Positions 1 to 7,648 of a DNA stretch of 20,713 nucleotides are shown piece by piece. The notes beneath the pieces were generated by a model that saw only the letters and a program-made list of their open reading frames with translations, was not told the DNA's origin and ran no database searches. Source of the DNA: an uncultured Campylobacter sp. GTDB lineage: Bacteria; Campylobacterota; Campylobacteria; Campylobacterales; Campylobacteraceae. Within the stretch, counting starts at the first letter, position 1; each line of letters starts with the position of its first letter. Both the position numbers and the translations under genes were made by a program. The DNA lies in assembly GCA_937990735.1 (NCBI GenBank), contig CALKQT010000075.1, positions 1-20,713 of the forward strand, read 5' to 3'.

Positions 1-2008
1 CAATGGGTGCCACTCCTAATTGCGGAAATATCCTACTTAAATCAGCTACACTTCCGTCCATTTGCAATATATCACCATTTTGCATCAAATCTTGCCTATT
101 CTCATCTAACTGTTTAGAATTTTGATCATCAGCTTTTACTTCTTCATGCTTAACATATGTAAGTGTTATACCGTTTTCTTTAAGCCAGCTCGTAAACTCA
201 TCGCGACTCATACCAAAAAAATTATTATTCTGAAGTATAATTAATAAATTCTTAAGTATATGATTTTTCTCTTCTTCCAAAGAGGCGTCGTCATACGGCA
301 CTATAATAGATCCTATAAATTTATACTTTCCTTCTTTTACCCATTTGTTCATTATTTCATAAAAATCAGCCTGTCTAAAAGAACTTTTACCTTGAAAACG
401 TTTATGTGCCAAAGAAAAGTAAGTTTGGTATTGATACATTACAACGTTTCGCGTAGGTGACTTTATAAATTCATTATACTCTTCTTCTATGGCTTTAGAT
501 GATGATACATCAAACCAATGTGTTACTAGCCTATATGGTGGAATTTTATTATTTAATAAATACATTATAGGCAAATTAAAAAAGTAAAAATCATCTTTGG
601 ATTTTGATTTTTCATTAACATAAATCATAAAATAATTATAAATATTTGCAGTCCTTTCATCCATATAGATGCCTTTAAGTTGCGGATAAGTACTTTGAGT
701 TCTAGCATTAAATACATTAGTTTGATAATTGTAATTCCATTGATATGGTGTATATAAAACAGATTCGATATTAAAATATATAGAAATCAATAAAATACAC
801 ACTAATATATTTTTGATATGTTTAATTCTTGTATAATTTATTATAAAAGCACATAAAAAAGCTATGCAAATCATATTTGAATTAGCCGTAAATAAATCTG
901 CAAAGGTCCCTGCGTACGAAATAGCCGTCATCGATAAAGCTATAAATACATATTTTTGTGAATTGTAGAATCGATTATTTTTTATAAAAAAAGCATACAT
1001 AATAAAGAGAATTAGACCTATTGCGGCTGATATAAAACGATACATTGAAATTCCAAAGTTATTAATAATATAAATAAAGCCATAAATTGGAAATATATAA
1101 ATTAAAATAAGAATAAATATGCGAAATTCTTTAGTAGTAACAGATATAATTTTTAATAAAATTTTTGCATAAAAATCCTTTATATAGTTTCTAAGGTAAA
1201 AAAGGATTAGAATGATACAAAAGACATAAAATCCATTTAATAAAGTCTCAAAATTTACATTATTTGTCCAAAACCTCGTCGCTATCGTCCATAGACTTCC
1301 TTTTGAATCATTATCTGTTATTGATGAAGGATCAAAAGGCATTATGAAATTTATGGATGCAAAGAATATAATAGTAAAGAGTAGTAAAAATCCTATTCTT
1401 TTAAAATAATCTTTTACGCTACTAGATATAAAAGCATAAGATACAAAAAGACTTGCAAAAAGAACTAATCCAACATTTTGCTTTATGAAAAAAAGTAGGA
1501 CTAGAAATAAGATTCCAAGTATTTGATATATGGTACCTTTTTTAGAATTTTCATTTTTTATGGATTTTACTAGAAATAATAGAGTAGAAAATTCTATGAT
1601 GAAAACGTAGGTATGATAGTCTTTGGCAATATACGACCCGCCAACGATCCATAGTAAGCTCGCAAAAATTGTTGCTACAGCGCTACTTACTTTATAAAAA
1701 AACTCTCTCAAAACCAAATACAATAAAATTACCTGTATCATTGCGGCTACTACACCAATGCAGGCAAAGGCAAAGAAATTTATCCCAAATATTTTTTGAT
1801 AAAAGGCATTTATATAGACAAATAACGGAGTCCATGCTAGATAAAAATCTTTATTGATCACTTCTCCTTTATTTACTAAATAAGCATAGGTTTCCCACCA
1901 GCCTTCTTGGAGTGAGAAGTAATGGTTAAATATCAGTAAATGTAACGCAAGCGTTATACAAAAGCAAAAAGCAACCATTAAATTTTCTAAAATTTTAGTG
2001 TTAAACAT
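1..2008 (-). CDS. Polytopic membrane protein, GT-C (GT39-like) glycosyltransferase-type, C-terminus cut by window edge
   Basis: The frame is open from ATG 2008 to the left edge: 669 codons without a stop. About 12 hydrophobic segments lie between residues 10 and 415, followed by a soluble C-terminal region of at least 250 residues that is rich in Lys, Glu and Asn. After TM1, residues 34-62 carry an acidic Glu35 (QEGWWE), then GEVINKDFYLAWTPLF. This resembles the first periplasmic loop of GT-C transferases, where an acidic residue is followed by GxxxxxDF....P. A KQNVG motif at 176-180 fits the same family. GT-C enzymes usually move a sugar from a polyprenyl-phosphate donor on the periplasmic side; substrate here is unknown. 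GAGG at 2014-2017 sits 5 nt before the ATG, inside the 3' end of the glycosylase gene, and only 2 nt separate the two genes, so translation is probably coupled. Composition is very AT-rich (several sampled 60-base lines at 17-25 % GC), unlike all neighbours, suggesting horizontal transfer. The reading frame is certain; the family call is by motif resemblance only. Confidence 0.72.
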   Translation of the reverse strand, partial: MFNTKILENLMVAFCFCITLALHLLIFNHYFSLQEGWWETYAYLVNKGEVINKDFYLAWTPLFVYINAFYQKIFGINFFAFACIGVVAAMIQVILLYLVLREFFYKVSSAVATIFASLLWIVGGSYIAKDYHTYVFIIEFSTLLFLVKSIKNENSKKGTIYQILGILFLVLLFFIKQNVGLVLFASLFVSYAFISSSVKDYFKRIGFLLLFTIIFFASINFIMPFDPSSITDNDSKGSLWTIATRFWTNNVNFETLLNGFYVFCIILILFYLRNYIKDFYAKILLKIISVTTKEFRIFILILIYIFPIYGFIYIINNFGISMYRFISAAIGLILFIMYAFFIKNNRFYNSQKYVFIALSMTAISYAGTFADLFTANSNMICIAFLCAFIINYTRIKHIKNILVCILLISIYFNIESVLYTPYQWNYNYQTNVFNARTQSTYPQLKGIYMDERTANIYNYFMIYVNEKSKSKDDFYFFNLPIMYLLNNKIPPYRLVTHWFDVSSSKAIEEEYNEFIKSPTRNVVMYQYQTYFSLAHKRFQGKSSFRQADFYEIMNKWVKEGKYKFIGSIIVPYDDASLEEEKNHILKNLLIILQNNNFFGMSRDEFTSWLKENGITLTYVKHEEVKADDQNSKQLDENRQDLMQNGDILQMDGSVADLSRIFPQLGVAPI

Positions 2009-2010
2009 AT

Positions 2011-2709
2011 CTACCTCAAATCATTTAAAATTATTTTCGCGCTCTCGTCGAAAATTTTACCTTTCAAATGCGCTTTACAAAATTCTACTATTAGCCCGTG
2101 AAATAGCGCATACACGCCGTTTTCGTTCTCCAGCTTCTCTGCTTTTGCCGCCGCATCGCAGGGAAGATTAGCAGAATTTACAAACTCATAGATCCGCTCG
2201 AATTCTAGCTCGCCGAGCCATGCGCTAAGCTCGTCGTAGCTTTCAAACTCATAGCCCAAAGCGCCGAGTAGCCGCGCCGAGTAGCTGTCCGCGACCATCA
2301 CCGCGCGCTCGCACGCATAGCACAAGATCGCATCGCAGCTCTCCGCGCCGATCCCCTTGCGCGCTAGCAGCCACTCGCGGCTAACGCCCGCTTTAAAGCT
2401 CTCAAAATTCCCAAAATCCGCGATTATAGCTTTGCAAAGCGAGTTTAGACGTTTAGCCTTTTGGTTATAAAATCCGCTCACTTTAATGATCTCCGCAAGC
2501 TCCGCTTCATCTAGCCCGGATATCCCCTCTAAGCTCAAAAGCCCCTTGTTATGCAGGTTTTGCAGCGCTGCGTCGGCATTGCGCCACGCCGTATTTTGGA
2601 TCAAAATCGCCCCCACGACCACCTCAAAGCTTCCAAACCTGGGCCACCAGTGAAAATCCTTAATTTCCACGGCGCGAAAAAGCGCGATAAAAAGCTCGGT
2701 CGCGCTCAT
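2011..2709 (-). CDS. MagIII-like HhH-GPD DNA glycosylase (3-methyladenine type)
   Basis: A 232-residue protein of the endonuclease III / HhH-GPD superfamily, which flips out and excises damaged bases in base excision repair. Visible: WWP at 21-23, the GAILIQNT segment at 33-40, FYNQKAKRL at 80-88, a helix-hairpin-helix KGIGAES at 118-124 and the catalytic Asp at 141 (VADSYS). The position that holds the lyase lysine in Nth (GRKTA) is GAESC here, and the C-terminus has no Cx6Cx2Cx5C iron-sulfur ligands. Both traits fit monofunctional MagIII of Helicobacter pylori (HP0602), which removes 3-methyladenine, and the sequence as I recall it is similar throughout, notably REWLL..KGIG.ES.DAILCYAC. GGAG stands 7 nt before ATG 2709. 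It lies 118 bp after the DUF815 gene and 2 bp before the AT-rich membrane protein. The glycosylase family is confident; the exact substrate is inferred. Confidence 0.88.
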   Translation of the reverse strand: MSATELFIALFRAVEIKDFHWWPRFGSFEVVVGAILIQNTAWRNADAALQNLHNKGLLSLEGISGLDEAELAEIIKVSGFYNQKAKRLNSLCKAIIADFGNFESFKAGVSREWLLARKGIGAESCDAILCYACERAVMVADSYSARLLGALGYEFESYDELSAWLGELEFERIYEFVNSANLPCDAAAKAEKLENENGVYALFHGLIVEFCKAHLKGKIFDESAKIILNDLR

Positions 2710-2827
2710 CTCGCGCCTCCGAAATTTCTAGCGCCTTTTATAAAATTTCGCACAGCGGCGGCGATTTTTCGCGCGTATTTCGGTACCGCGATAAAATTTA
2801 CGCCAAATTTAAATTCACGCGCCGTAT
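2710..2827 (-). other. 118-bp intergenic gap between DUF815 ATPase and glycosylase genes
   Basis: The largest gap in the minus-strand gene run. It holds an 8-bp palindrome CGGTACCG at 2781-2788, several AAATTT words, and the Shine-Dalgarno of the glycosylase gene. I see no stable GC-rich hairpin followed by a T run in the direction of transcription, and no in-frame extension of either neighbour: a TAG lies 8 codons (24 nt) upstream of the glycosylase ATG. It could hold a secondary promoter, but no convincing -10 box is visible. Confidence 0.5.
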
Positions 2828-3811
2828 TCATCTGTCGCCGCCTTTTAAATTTGCAAAAAATTCCTCGCCAAAGCTCAAGAAAAACTGCTTTGCCGCGCGA
2901 CCGCTACGACTTGCTCGAAGCATCGCAAACTCCCTCGCCTTTGCGTGCAGTGCTTCTAAATTTGCGGCGAAGCTCAAGCGAAATTCCGCCTCGCTCATGC
3001 CTTGCGCAGCCGCAAAATAGGCATCTACGATCCCTAAATACTCCCGCATGCTCCCGCCGTAAAAGCTTAGCTGCAGCCCGAAGCGCTCGCTCAGGCTAAT
3101 GCGCTCGTTCGCCGCATCGCTTAGGTGTAGCTCGCCGCGGCTGATCTGCGCGGCGTCGTTATCGCTTGCGCATTCGCCTACGATGTGGCGGCGGTTGGAC
3201 GTCGCATACATCAGCACGTTGCGCGGCGCGCGCTCTAAGGATCCTTCTAGCAGCGGCTTTAGGTGCTTGTAGCCGCTCTCGCCGAGCTCGAAGCTCAAAT
3301 CATCACAAAAGATGATAAATTTAAAATTCCTTTCGCGGATCGCATCGATTATATCCACGAGATAGCCCAGATCGTCCCTGCCGATCTCGATGATCTTAAG
3401 GCCTTGCGGGATAAATTTAGAAAAAACCGCCTTCGCAAGGCTTGATTTGCCGCAGCCGCTCTCGCCCCATAGCAGCGCGTGGTTGGCGCTGCAGCCGCGC
3501 AGGAAGGCGTCCGTATTTTTTATAAGAGCCGATTTTTGGCTCTCTAGCCCCACGAGCGCGTCAATACCCGTGAAATCGATATCGCGGACGATCTTTAGCG
3601 CCTTTTTATTTGCGCGAAAGACGGCGACCTGTACCGTGCGCCAATCAATTGCGCTAAAATCGCTGAAATAAATTTGCTCGCCGGCGCCGCTCTGCGCGTT
3701 TTTTAGAACGGCTTGCGGCGCTAAATTTAAACCGCTTGCCGCGTTTAAATTTAGCCCTTCGCTTCTACTTTTGCTCGCGCTTTTTTTGATATTTTCATCG
3801 CAAGTTCGCAT
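2828..3811 (-). CDS. DUF815 family AAA+ ATPase
   Basis: A 327-residue P-loop ATPase matching the DUF815 family layout. After a low-complexity N-terminus (about 1-75) come DIDFTGIDALVGLE (77-90), Walker A GESGCGKS at 116-123, Walker B FIIFCDDLSFE at 165-175, sensor-1 YATSNRRH at 202-209, a SLSERFGL segment at 239-246 and a C-terminal RSGRAAKQF at 302-310. The biochemical role and clients of DUF815 proteins are not known to me. ATG 3811 is preceded by GGGAG at 7 nt and overlaps the mfd 3' end by 17 bp, so expression is probably coupled to mfd. The family assignment is confident; a role in DNA repair would be only guilt by association with mfd and the glycosylase gene. The N-terminal region is encoded by an unusual perfect inverted repeat (listed separately). 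Confidence 0.87.
   Translation of the reverse strand: MRTCDENIKKSASKSRSEGLNLNAASGLNLAPQAVLKNAQSGAGEQIYFSDFSAIDWRTVQVAVFRANKKALKIVRDIDFTGIDALVGLESQKSALIKNTDAFLRGCSANHALLWGESGCGKSSLAKAVFSKFIPQGLKIIEIGRDDLGYLVDIIDAIRERNFKFIIFCDDLSFELGESGYKHLKPLLEGSLERAPRNVLMYATSNRRHIVGECASDNDAAQISRGELHLSDAANERISLSERFGLQLSFYGGSMREYLGIVDAYFAAAQGMSEAEFRLSFAANLEALHAKAREFAMLRASRSGRAAKQFFLSFGEEFFANLKGGDR
3720..3755. repeat. Perfect inverted repeat, 13-bp arms, inside DUF815 gene 5' end
   Basis: The left arm GCTAAATTTAAAC (3720-3732) and right arm GTTTAAATTTAGC (3743-3755) are exactly complementary around a 10-base loop CGCTTGCCGC. On the mRNA it would form a hairpin over codons 19-31 of the DUF815 gene, encoding the doubled GLNL peptide. 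There is no T run after it, so it is not a classical terminator. Confidence 0.85.
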
Positions 3812-6755
3812 TTTTTAGCTCCCTTCGCAGATAGATCAAAATTTCGTTTATCACGTCGTCATCGTCGCGCGTCTGTGCCTTTAATCGCACCTTATCGCCG
3901 TTTGCAAGGGTGATCAAGATATTTTCGTCCATGCTCGAAATCACGCGCAAGCCAAGCTTCGTAGCCAAAACCTTAATCATCATCACGTCGATGAATTGCT
4001 TGGTGTAGACGTCCGCGCGCCCGAAGCGATCCTCGATCTCACCGAAAATTTCAAGCACTTCGCTCGCCTCTGCGCACTTACTAAGCCGCCTGTAAAGATC
4101 GAGGCGCAGGCGATCCTCTCTGATAAATTCTGAGTTTAAAAAGGCGTTTACGGAAATTTTAAGCTCCACGCTCGCAGCGGCGCTCTTTCTGCTTAGCAGC
4201 TTGCCGATCTCCTCTTCGAGCATCTTTAGATAAAGCGAGTAGCCGATCGCTTCGATATGCCCGCTCTGTGCCTCTCCGAGTAGGTTTCCGCCACCGCGAA
4301 TCTCCAGATCGTGATACGCCAGCACCGAGCCGCTGCCCAAAAACGAGTTGCTCTCAAGCGCTACGAGCCGCTTTAGCGCTTCCTGCGTAAGAGCGGTTTT
4401 ATCCTCGATCAAAAAGTAGCAAAAGCCCTGTTTGTTGCTGCGTCCGACGCGACCGCGCAGCTGGTGCAGATCGGCGATACCGAATCTACCCGCGTTTTCG
4501 ACGATGATCGTATTTACGCGCGGCATATGAATGCCGCTTTCTACGATGCTGGTGCAAAGCAGCAGATCGTATTCGCCCGCTACAAATTTTAAAATTTCAT
4601 CCTCCGTAGTTTTAGCATCGATCTTGGAGTGCAAAATTAAAATTTTAAGGCTCGGCAAAATTTCAAGCAGCTTCTTTTTGGCGCTTTGCATCGTCGCGAT
4701 GTGGTTGTGGACGTAAAAAATCTGCCCGCCGCGTCGCAGCTCGCGCGAGATCGCCTCTTTTATGATCTTTTCGTCCCACTGCTTGACGAAGGTGCGCACA
4801 TCCAGGCGATCCTGCGGCGGGCTAAGCAGCGTGGAGTAGCTTTTAATCGAACTTAGTGCCATATTTAGACTGCGCGGTATCGGCGTCGCAGACATACTAA
4901 GTAGGTGCGAGGCGGCGCTTTTCTCTTTGAGCCGCTCCTTTTGCTTAACGCCGAATTTATGCTCCTCATCGATGATTATGAGCCCTAAATTTGCGGGGTT
5001 TAAATTTAAAAGCGAGTGCGTACCGACCACGACGATCGCCTCGCCGCTTTGCAGACGCTTTAAAATTTCGCTCTTTTGCCTCGCGCTACTGAAGCGATCG
5101 AGCTTGAAAACAGGAATTTCAAACTCCCTAAAGCGCTCGCTAAGCGTGGCGTAATGCTGAGAGCTAAGCAGCGTCGTAGGCACGAAAAACAGCACCGAAT
5201 GGCCGCTGCGGATGCAGGCAAAGATCGCATTCATCGCAACCTCGGTCTTTCCAAAGCCCACGTCGCCGCTAAGTAAGCGGTCCATCACCTTGCCGCTTTG
5301 CAGATCCGCCAAAATCGCGCTTACGGCCTTTTGCTGATCGCTCGTGTAGCTAAAGCCGCTTGCGCTTAAAAATTTCGCATAATCCGCGCTTTCGTTTTTT
5401 ATGACGAGCCCTCGCACCAGCTCGCGCTTGGCAGCCAGCGCGATGATCTTTGAAGCGATCGCAAAGAGCTTTTCGCGCACTCGCTCTTTAATTTTTGAAA
5501 AGCTCGCCCTGCCCAGATGATCCAAGCTCACCGCGCCGCCGCTTGCGACGTAACGATCGATCTTATTTAGATACTCTACCGGCAGCAGCAGTTTGTCGCC
5601 GCCCTCGTAGAGCAGGGATACGAACTCCTTGCTGCGCCCCATCACCTCGATGAGCTCGAGCCCGTTAAATTTAGCGATACCGTGATCCTCGTGCACGACA
5701 AAATCGCCCACGTTTAGCTCATCCAGAGCCAAGCTCGATCTTCTTACGCGCTTTTTAGGCGCCGCTTTATTTAGCGAAAGGATGATCCGCTCGGCGCTTA
5801 TTAAATTTACGACGAAATCCTCGCGTAAAATTTCGATATTGCTAAATCCGCCAAGATCAAACGGCGCGAGCAGAGCGTCGTTTCGCGCGATCAGCGTGAT
5901 AGCCTCGCTGCGGTGAAATTCAAAAAATTCCTGCGACGGCGTCACGGCGAGATCTTTAAATTTACGCGCCGCGGGCAGCACTTCGATCGCGTCTAAAAAA
6001 TCCAAATTGCGCTCGGAAAAAATTTCATCCTTTTTGATCTCGTGCAGCAAGACGCAATCAAACGCGCTCACGTAATCGACGAAGCCCTCGATAAACCAAA
6101 ACCCGAGCGAGCCCAGATCGCGCGCTAACGCGTCGCTATCCGCGCGCGATATCTTTTCGCTCACGCTCTCAAACTCATCCTCGCTTAAATTTGCCAAAAA
6201 CGGCGCTATCTCGGCTTGTGAAAGCTCATCTTTTTCGCTTTTTTGCGTCGCGACGTCAAAGCGCCTGATACTCTCGACCGTCTCGCCGTCGAGTAGAATT
6301 CTAACCGCGCTTTCGCTCCCTACCGAAAAAATATCGATAATCTCGCCACGGAAGCTCACCTCGCCCATGCTTTCGACGATATCGCGCACGTCGTATCCCA
6401 GGCGTAAAATTTCCTCTTTCAGCCCGCCTAAGTTTAATTCGCTTCCAAATTTTATATTTAACGGGCGCAGATGGCTTGCGGCGGGGAGTTTGTTTAGAAT
6501 CGTGCGGACGGGAGAGATTAAAATTTTTTTGCCGCTTGCTTTGTAAAACGCGCTAAGAGCGGTGCTGATGCCCGCAAGCTCACCCATGTAGCTGCGCAGA
6601 TCCTCGCCGAAACTCGCTCTAAAATCGGGCAGGCAAAAGGCCGCGTAGCCCATAAATTTCAGCACCTGCTCGCACGCCGCGGCCTCTTTATCGTCCTCGC
6701 AGATCAAAAGCTCTTTTTGGTTTTGCAAAAAGTATTCGTAAACCTCGGCTTGCAT
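3795..6755 (-). CDS. mfd: Transcription-repair coupling factor Mfd
   Basis: A 986-residue superfamily 2 translocase that binds stalled RNA polymerase, pushes it off the template and recruits UvrA for nucleotide excision repair. The N-terminal UvrB-like part includes GEVSFRGEIIDIF (131-143). The RNA polymerase interacting domain is around 345-415 (LNVGDFVVHEDHGIAKFNGL). The motor has Walker A GDVGFGKTE at 497-505, DEEH at 596-599, SATPIPR at 622-628 and motif VI QLRGRVGRS at 765-773. The Mfd-specific segment GGGNLLGEAQSGHIEAIGY spans 821-839, and the TRCF C-terminal domain follows. It is shorter than E. coli Mfd (1148 aa), mainly in the N-terminal region, as is usual in Campylobacter. The start ATG shares one base with the stop of the upstream M23 peptidase gene (TAATG), indicating translational coupling. 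Confidence 0.98.
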   Translation of the reverse strand: MQAEVYEYFLQNQKELLICEDDKEAAACEQVLKFMGYAAFCLPDFRASFGEDLRSYMGELAGISTALSAFYKASGKKILISPVRTILNKLPAASHLRPLNIKFGSELNLGGLKEEILRLGYDVRDIVESMGEVSFRGEIIDIFSVGSESAVRILLDGETVESIRRFDVATQKSEKDELSQAEIAPFLANLSEDEFESVSEKISRADSDALARDLGSLGFWFIEGFVDYVSAFDCVLLHEIKKDEIFSERNLDFLDAIEVLPAARKFKDLAVTPSQEFFEFHRSEAITLIARNDALLAPFDLGGFSNIEILREDFVVNLISAERIILSLNKAAPKKRVRRSSLALDELNVGDFVVHEDHGIAKFNGLELIEVMGRSKEFVSLLYEGGDKLLLPVEYLNKIDRYVASGGAVSLDHLGRASFSKIKERVREKLFAIASKIIALAAKRELVRGLVIKNESADYAKFLSASGFSYTSDQQKAVSAILADLQSGKVMDRLLSGDVGFGKTEVAMNAIFACIRSGHSVLFFVPTTLLSSQHYATLSERFREFEIPVFKLDRFSSARQKSEILKRLQSGEAIVVVGTHSLLNLNPANLGLIIIDEEHKFGVKQKERLKEKSAASHLLSMSATPIPRSLNMALSSIKSYSTLLSPPQDRLDVRTFVKQWDEKIIKEAISRELRRGGQIFYVHNHIATMQSAKKKLLEILPSLKILILHSKIDAKTTEDEILKFVAGEYDLLLCTSIVESGIHMPRVNTIIVENAGRFGIADLHQLRGRVGRSNKQGFCYFLIEDKTALTQEALKRLVALESNSFLGSGSVLAYHDLEIRGGGNLLGEAQSGHIEAIGYSLYLKMLEEEIGKLLSRKSAAASVELKISVNAFLNSEFIREDRLRLDLYRRLSKCAEASEVLEIFGEIEDRFGRADVYTKQFIDVMMIKVLATKLGLRVISSMDENILITLANGDKVRLKAQTRDDDDVINEILIYLRRELKNANLR

Positions 6756-7648
6756 TATTTAAACCTTTCGATCTGGTGCTGCACGACGTTTGCGATCTCC
6801 TGCCACGATACGTTAGGCTCCAAGGTCGAGATATTTTTGAAATTCTGCGCGTTCCAGCTCATAAAATTTGCAGGATCAACGCTTTGAGCCAAAAACCTAA
6901 CTTCGTAATGCAGGTGCGGACCGGTGCTGTAGCCGGTGTTACCGCTATAGCCGATGAGATCGCCCTTTTTAACCCAAGAACCAGGCGTTACGACCGCGGA
7001 GCTAAGGTGGCCGTAGCGGGTCTCAAAACCGTAATTGTGCGATAAAATCACTAAAATTCCATATCCGCTGCCACTGCCGCCTGCAAACTGCACGAAGCCC
7101 TCTGCTGTCGCAAACACCGGAGTGCCCTCGCTTGCTCGCAAATCGATGCCGTGGTGCATCCTCATAACGCCGCTGATTGGATGGGTGCGCATCCCAAAAG
7201 GGCTAGTGACGCCGCGATACTGCATCGGAAGTCCATTGGGCACAGCGCTAAGAATCGCGCTCGCCGTTTTTTCGCTAGCTGCGATGTGCGCGCCGGAGCC
7301 CTTTTTGCGCTCCTTTTTCATCTCATTCATCGCAAGCATTACCTGGATATCACTATCCAGCCCACCTCCATCGTCTTCGCGTCCGTCCAGCTTGGCAAGC
7401 ACCTCCTCATTTTTGCTCTCAAGCGCGATGTTTTGCTCTTTTAGCGCGAGATTTTCGGCGTAGAGGGTTTTGTTCAGCTCCTTTAAATTTGATCGGTCGC
7501 TCGCGAGTTTAAAGATCGCAAAAAACAGAACGAGCAGAAAAATTACGAAAAACGCGGATAAAATTTTAAGCTGAAATCTAAAATTCTCGCCAAAATACAG
7601 CGTCTTGGTGCCAAAGTGATCGCTTAGGGTGAGTTTAGTTTTAGCCAC
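6755..7648 (-). CDS. Membrane-anchored M23 (LytM-type) peptidoglycan endopeptidase
   Basis: A 297-residue protein from GTG 7648. A basic cytoplasmic N-terminus, one TM helix (about 28-47) and a periplasmic coiled coil (about 50-90) precede a C-terminal M23 domain. All metal and catalytic positions are present: H165xxxD169 (HHGID), H214 (YGHLS) and H245xH247 (PHLHYE). Zn-dependent M23 enzymes cut peptidoglycan cross-links; relatives in helical Campylobacter and Helicobacter (Csd1/Csd2-like proteins, and the C. jejuni M23 protein at the same place between folC and mfd) shape the curved cell. That role is inferred from position. Start: the open frame extends to TTG 7660, but GAGG at 7655-7658 lies exactly 6 nt before GTG 7648, whereas the TTG has no Shine-Dalgarno. 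The GTG overlaps the folC stop by 8 bp (GTGGCTAA). The other end overlaps mfd by 1 bp. Confidence 0.94.
   Translation of the reverse strand: MAKTKLTLSDHFGTKTLYFGENFRFQLKILSAFFVIFLLVLFFAIFKLASDRSNLKELNKTLYAENLALKEQNIALESKNEEVLAKLDGREDDGGGLDSDIQVMLAMNEMKKERKKGSGAHIAASEKTASAILSAVPNGLPMQYRGVTSPFGMRTHPISGVMRMHHGIDLRASEGTPVFATAEGFVQFAGGSGSGYGILVILSHNYGFETRYGHLSSAVVTPGSWVKKGDLIGYSGNTGYSTGPHLHYEVRFLAQSVDPANFMSWNAQNFKNISTLEPNVSWQEIANVVQHQIERFK

Noticed and set aside
200..1720. A7/T7 runs in the AT-rich gene as phase-variable tracts
   Set aside because: Campylobacter phase variation mostly uses G/C runs of eight or more; runs of seven A are expected by chance at this composition and the frame is intact.
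2551..3099. 182-residue plus-strand open frame
   Set aside because: It lies opposite the glycosylase and DUF815 genes, is rich in Arg/Pro/Ser typical of an antisense reading, and has no recognisable domain.
3720..3755. Rho-independent terminator after mfd
   Set aside because: The stem is AT-rich, inside the DUF815 coding sequence, and not followed by a T run in the direction of transcription.
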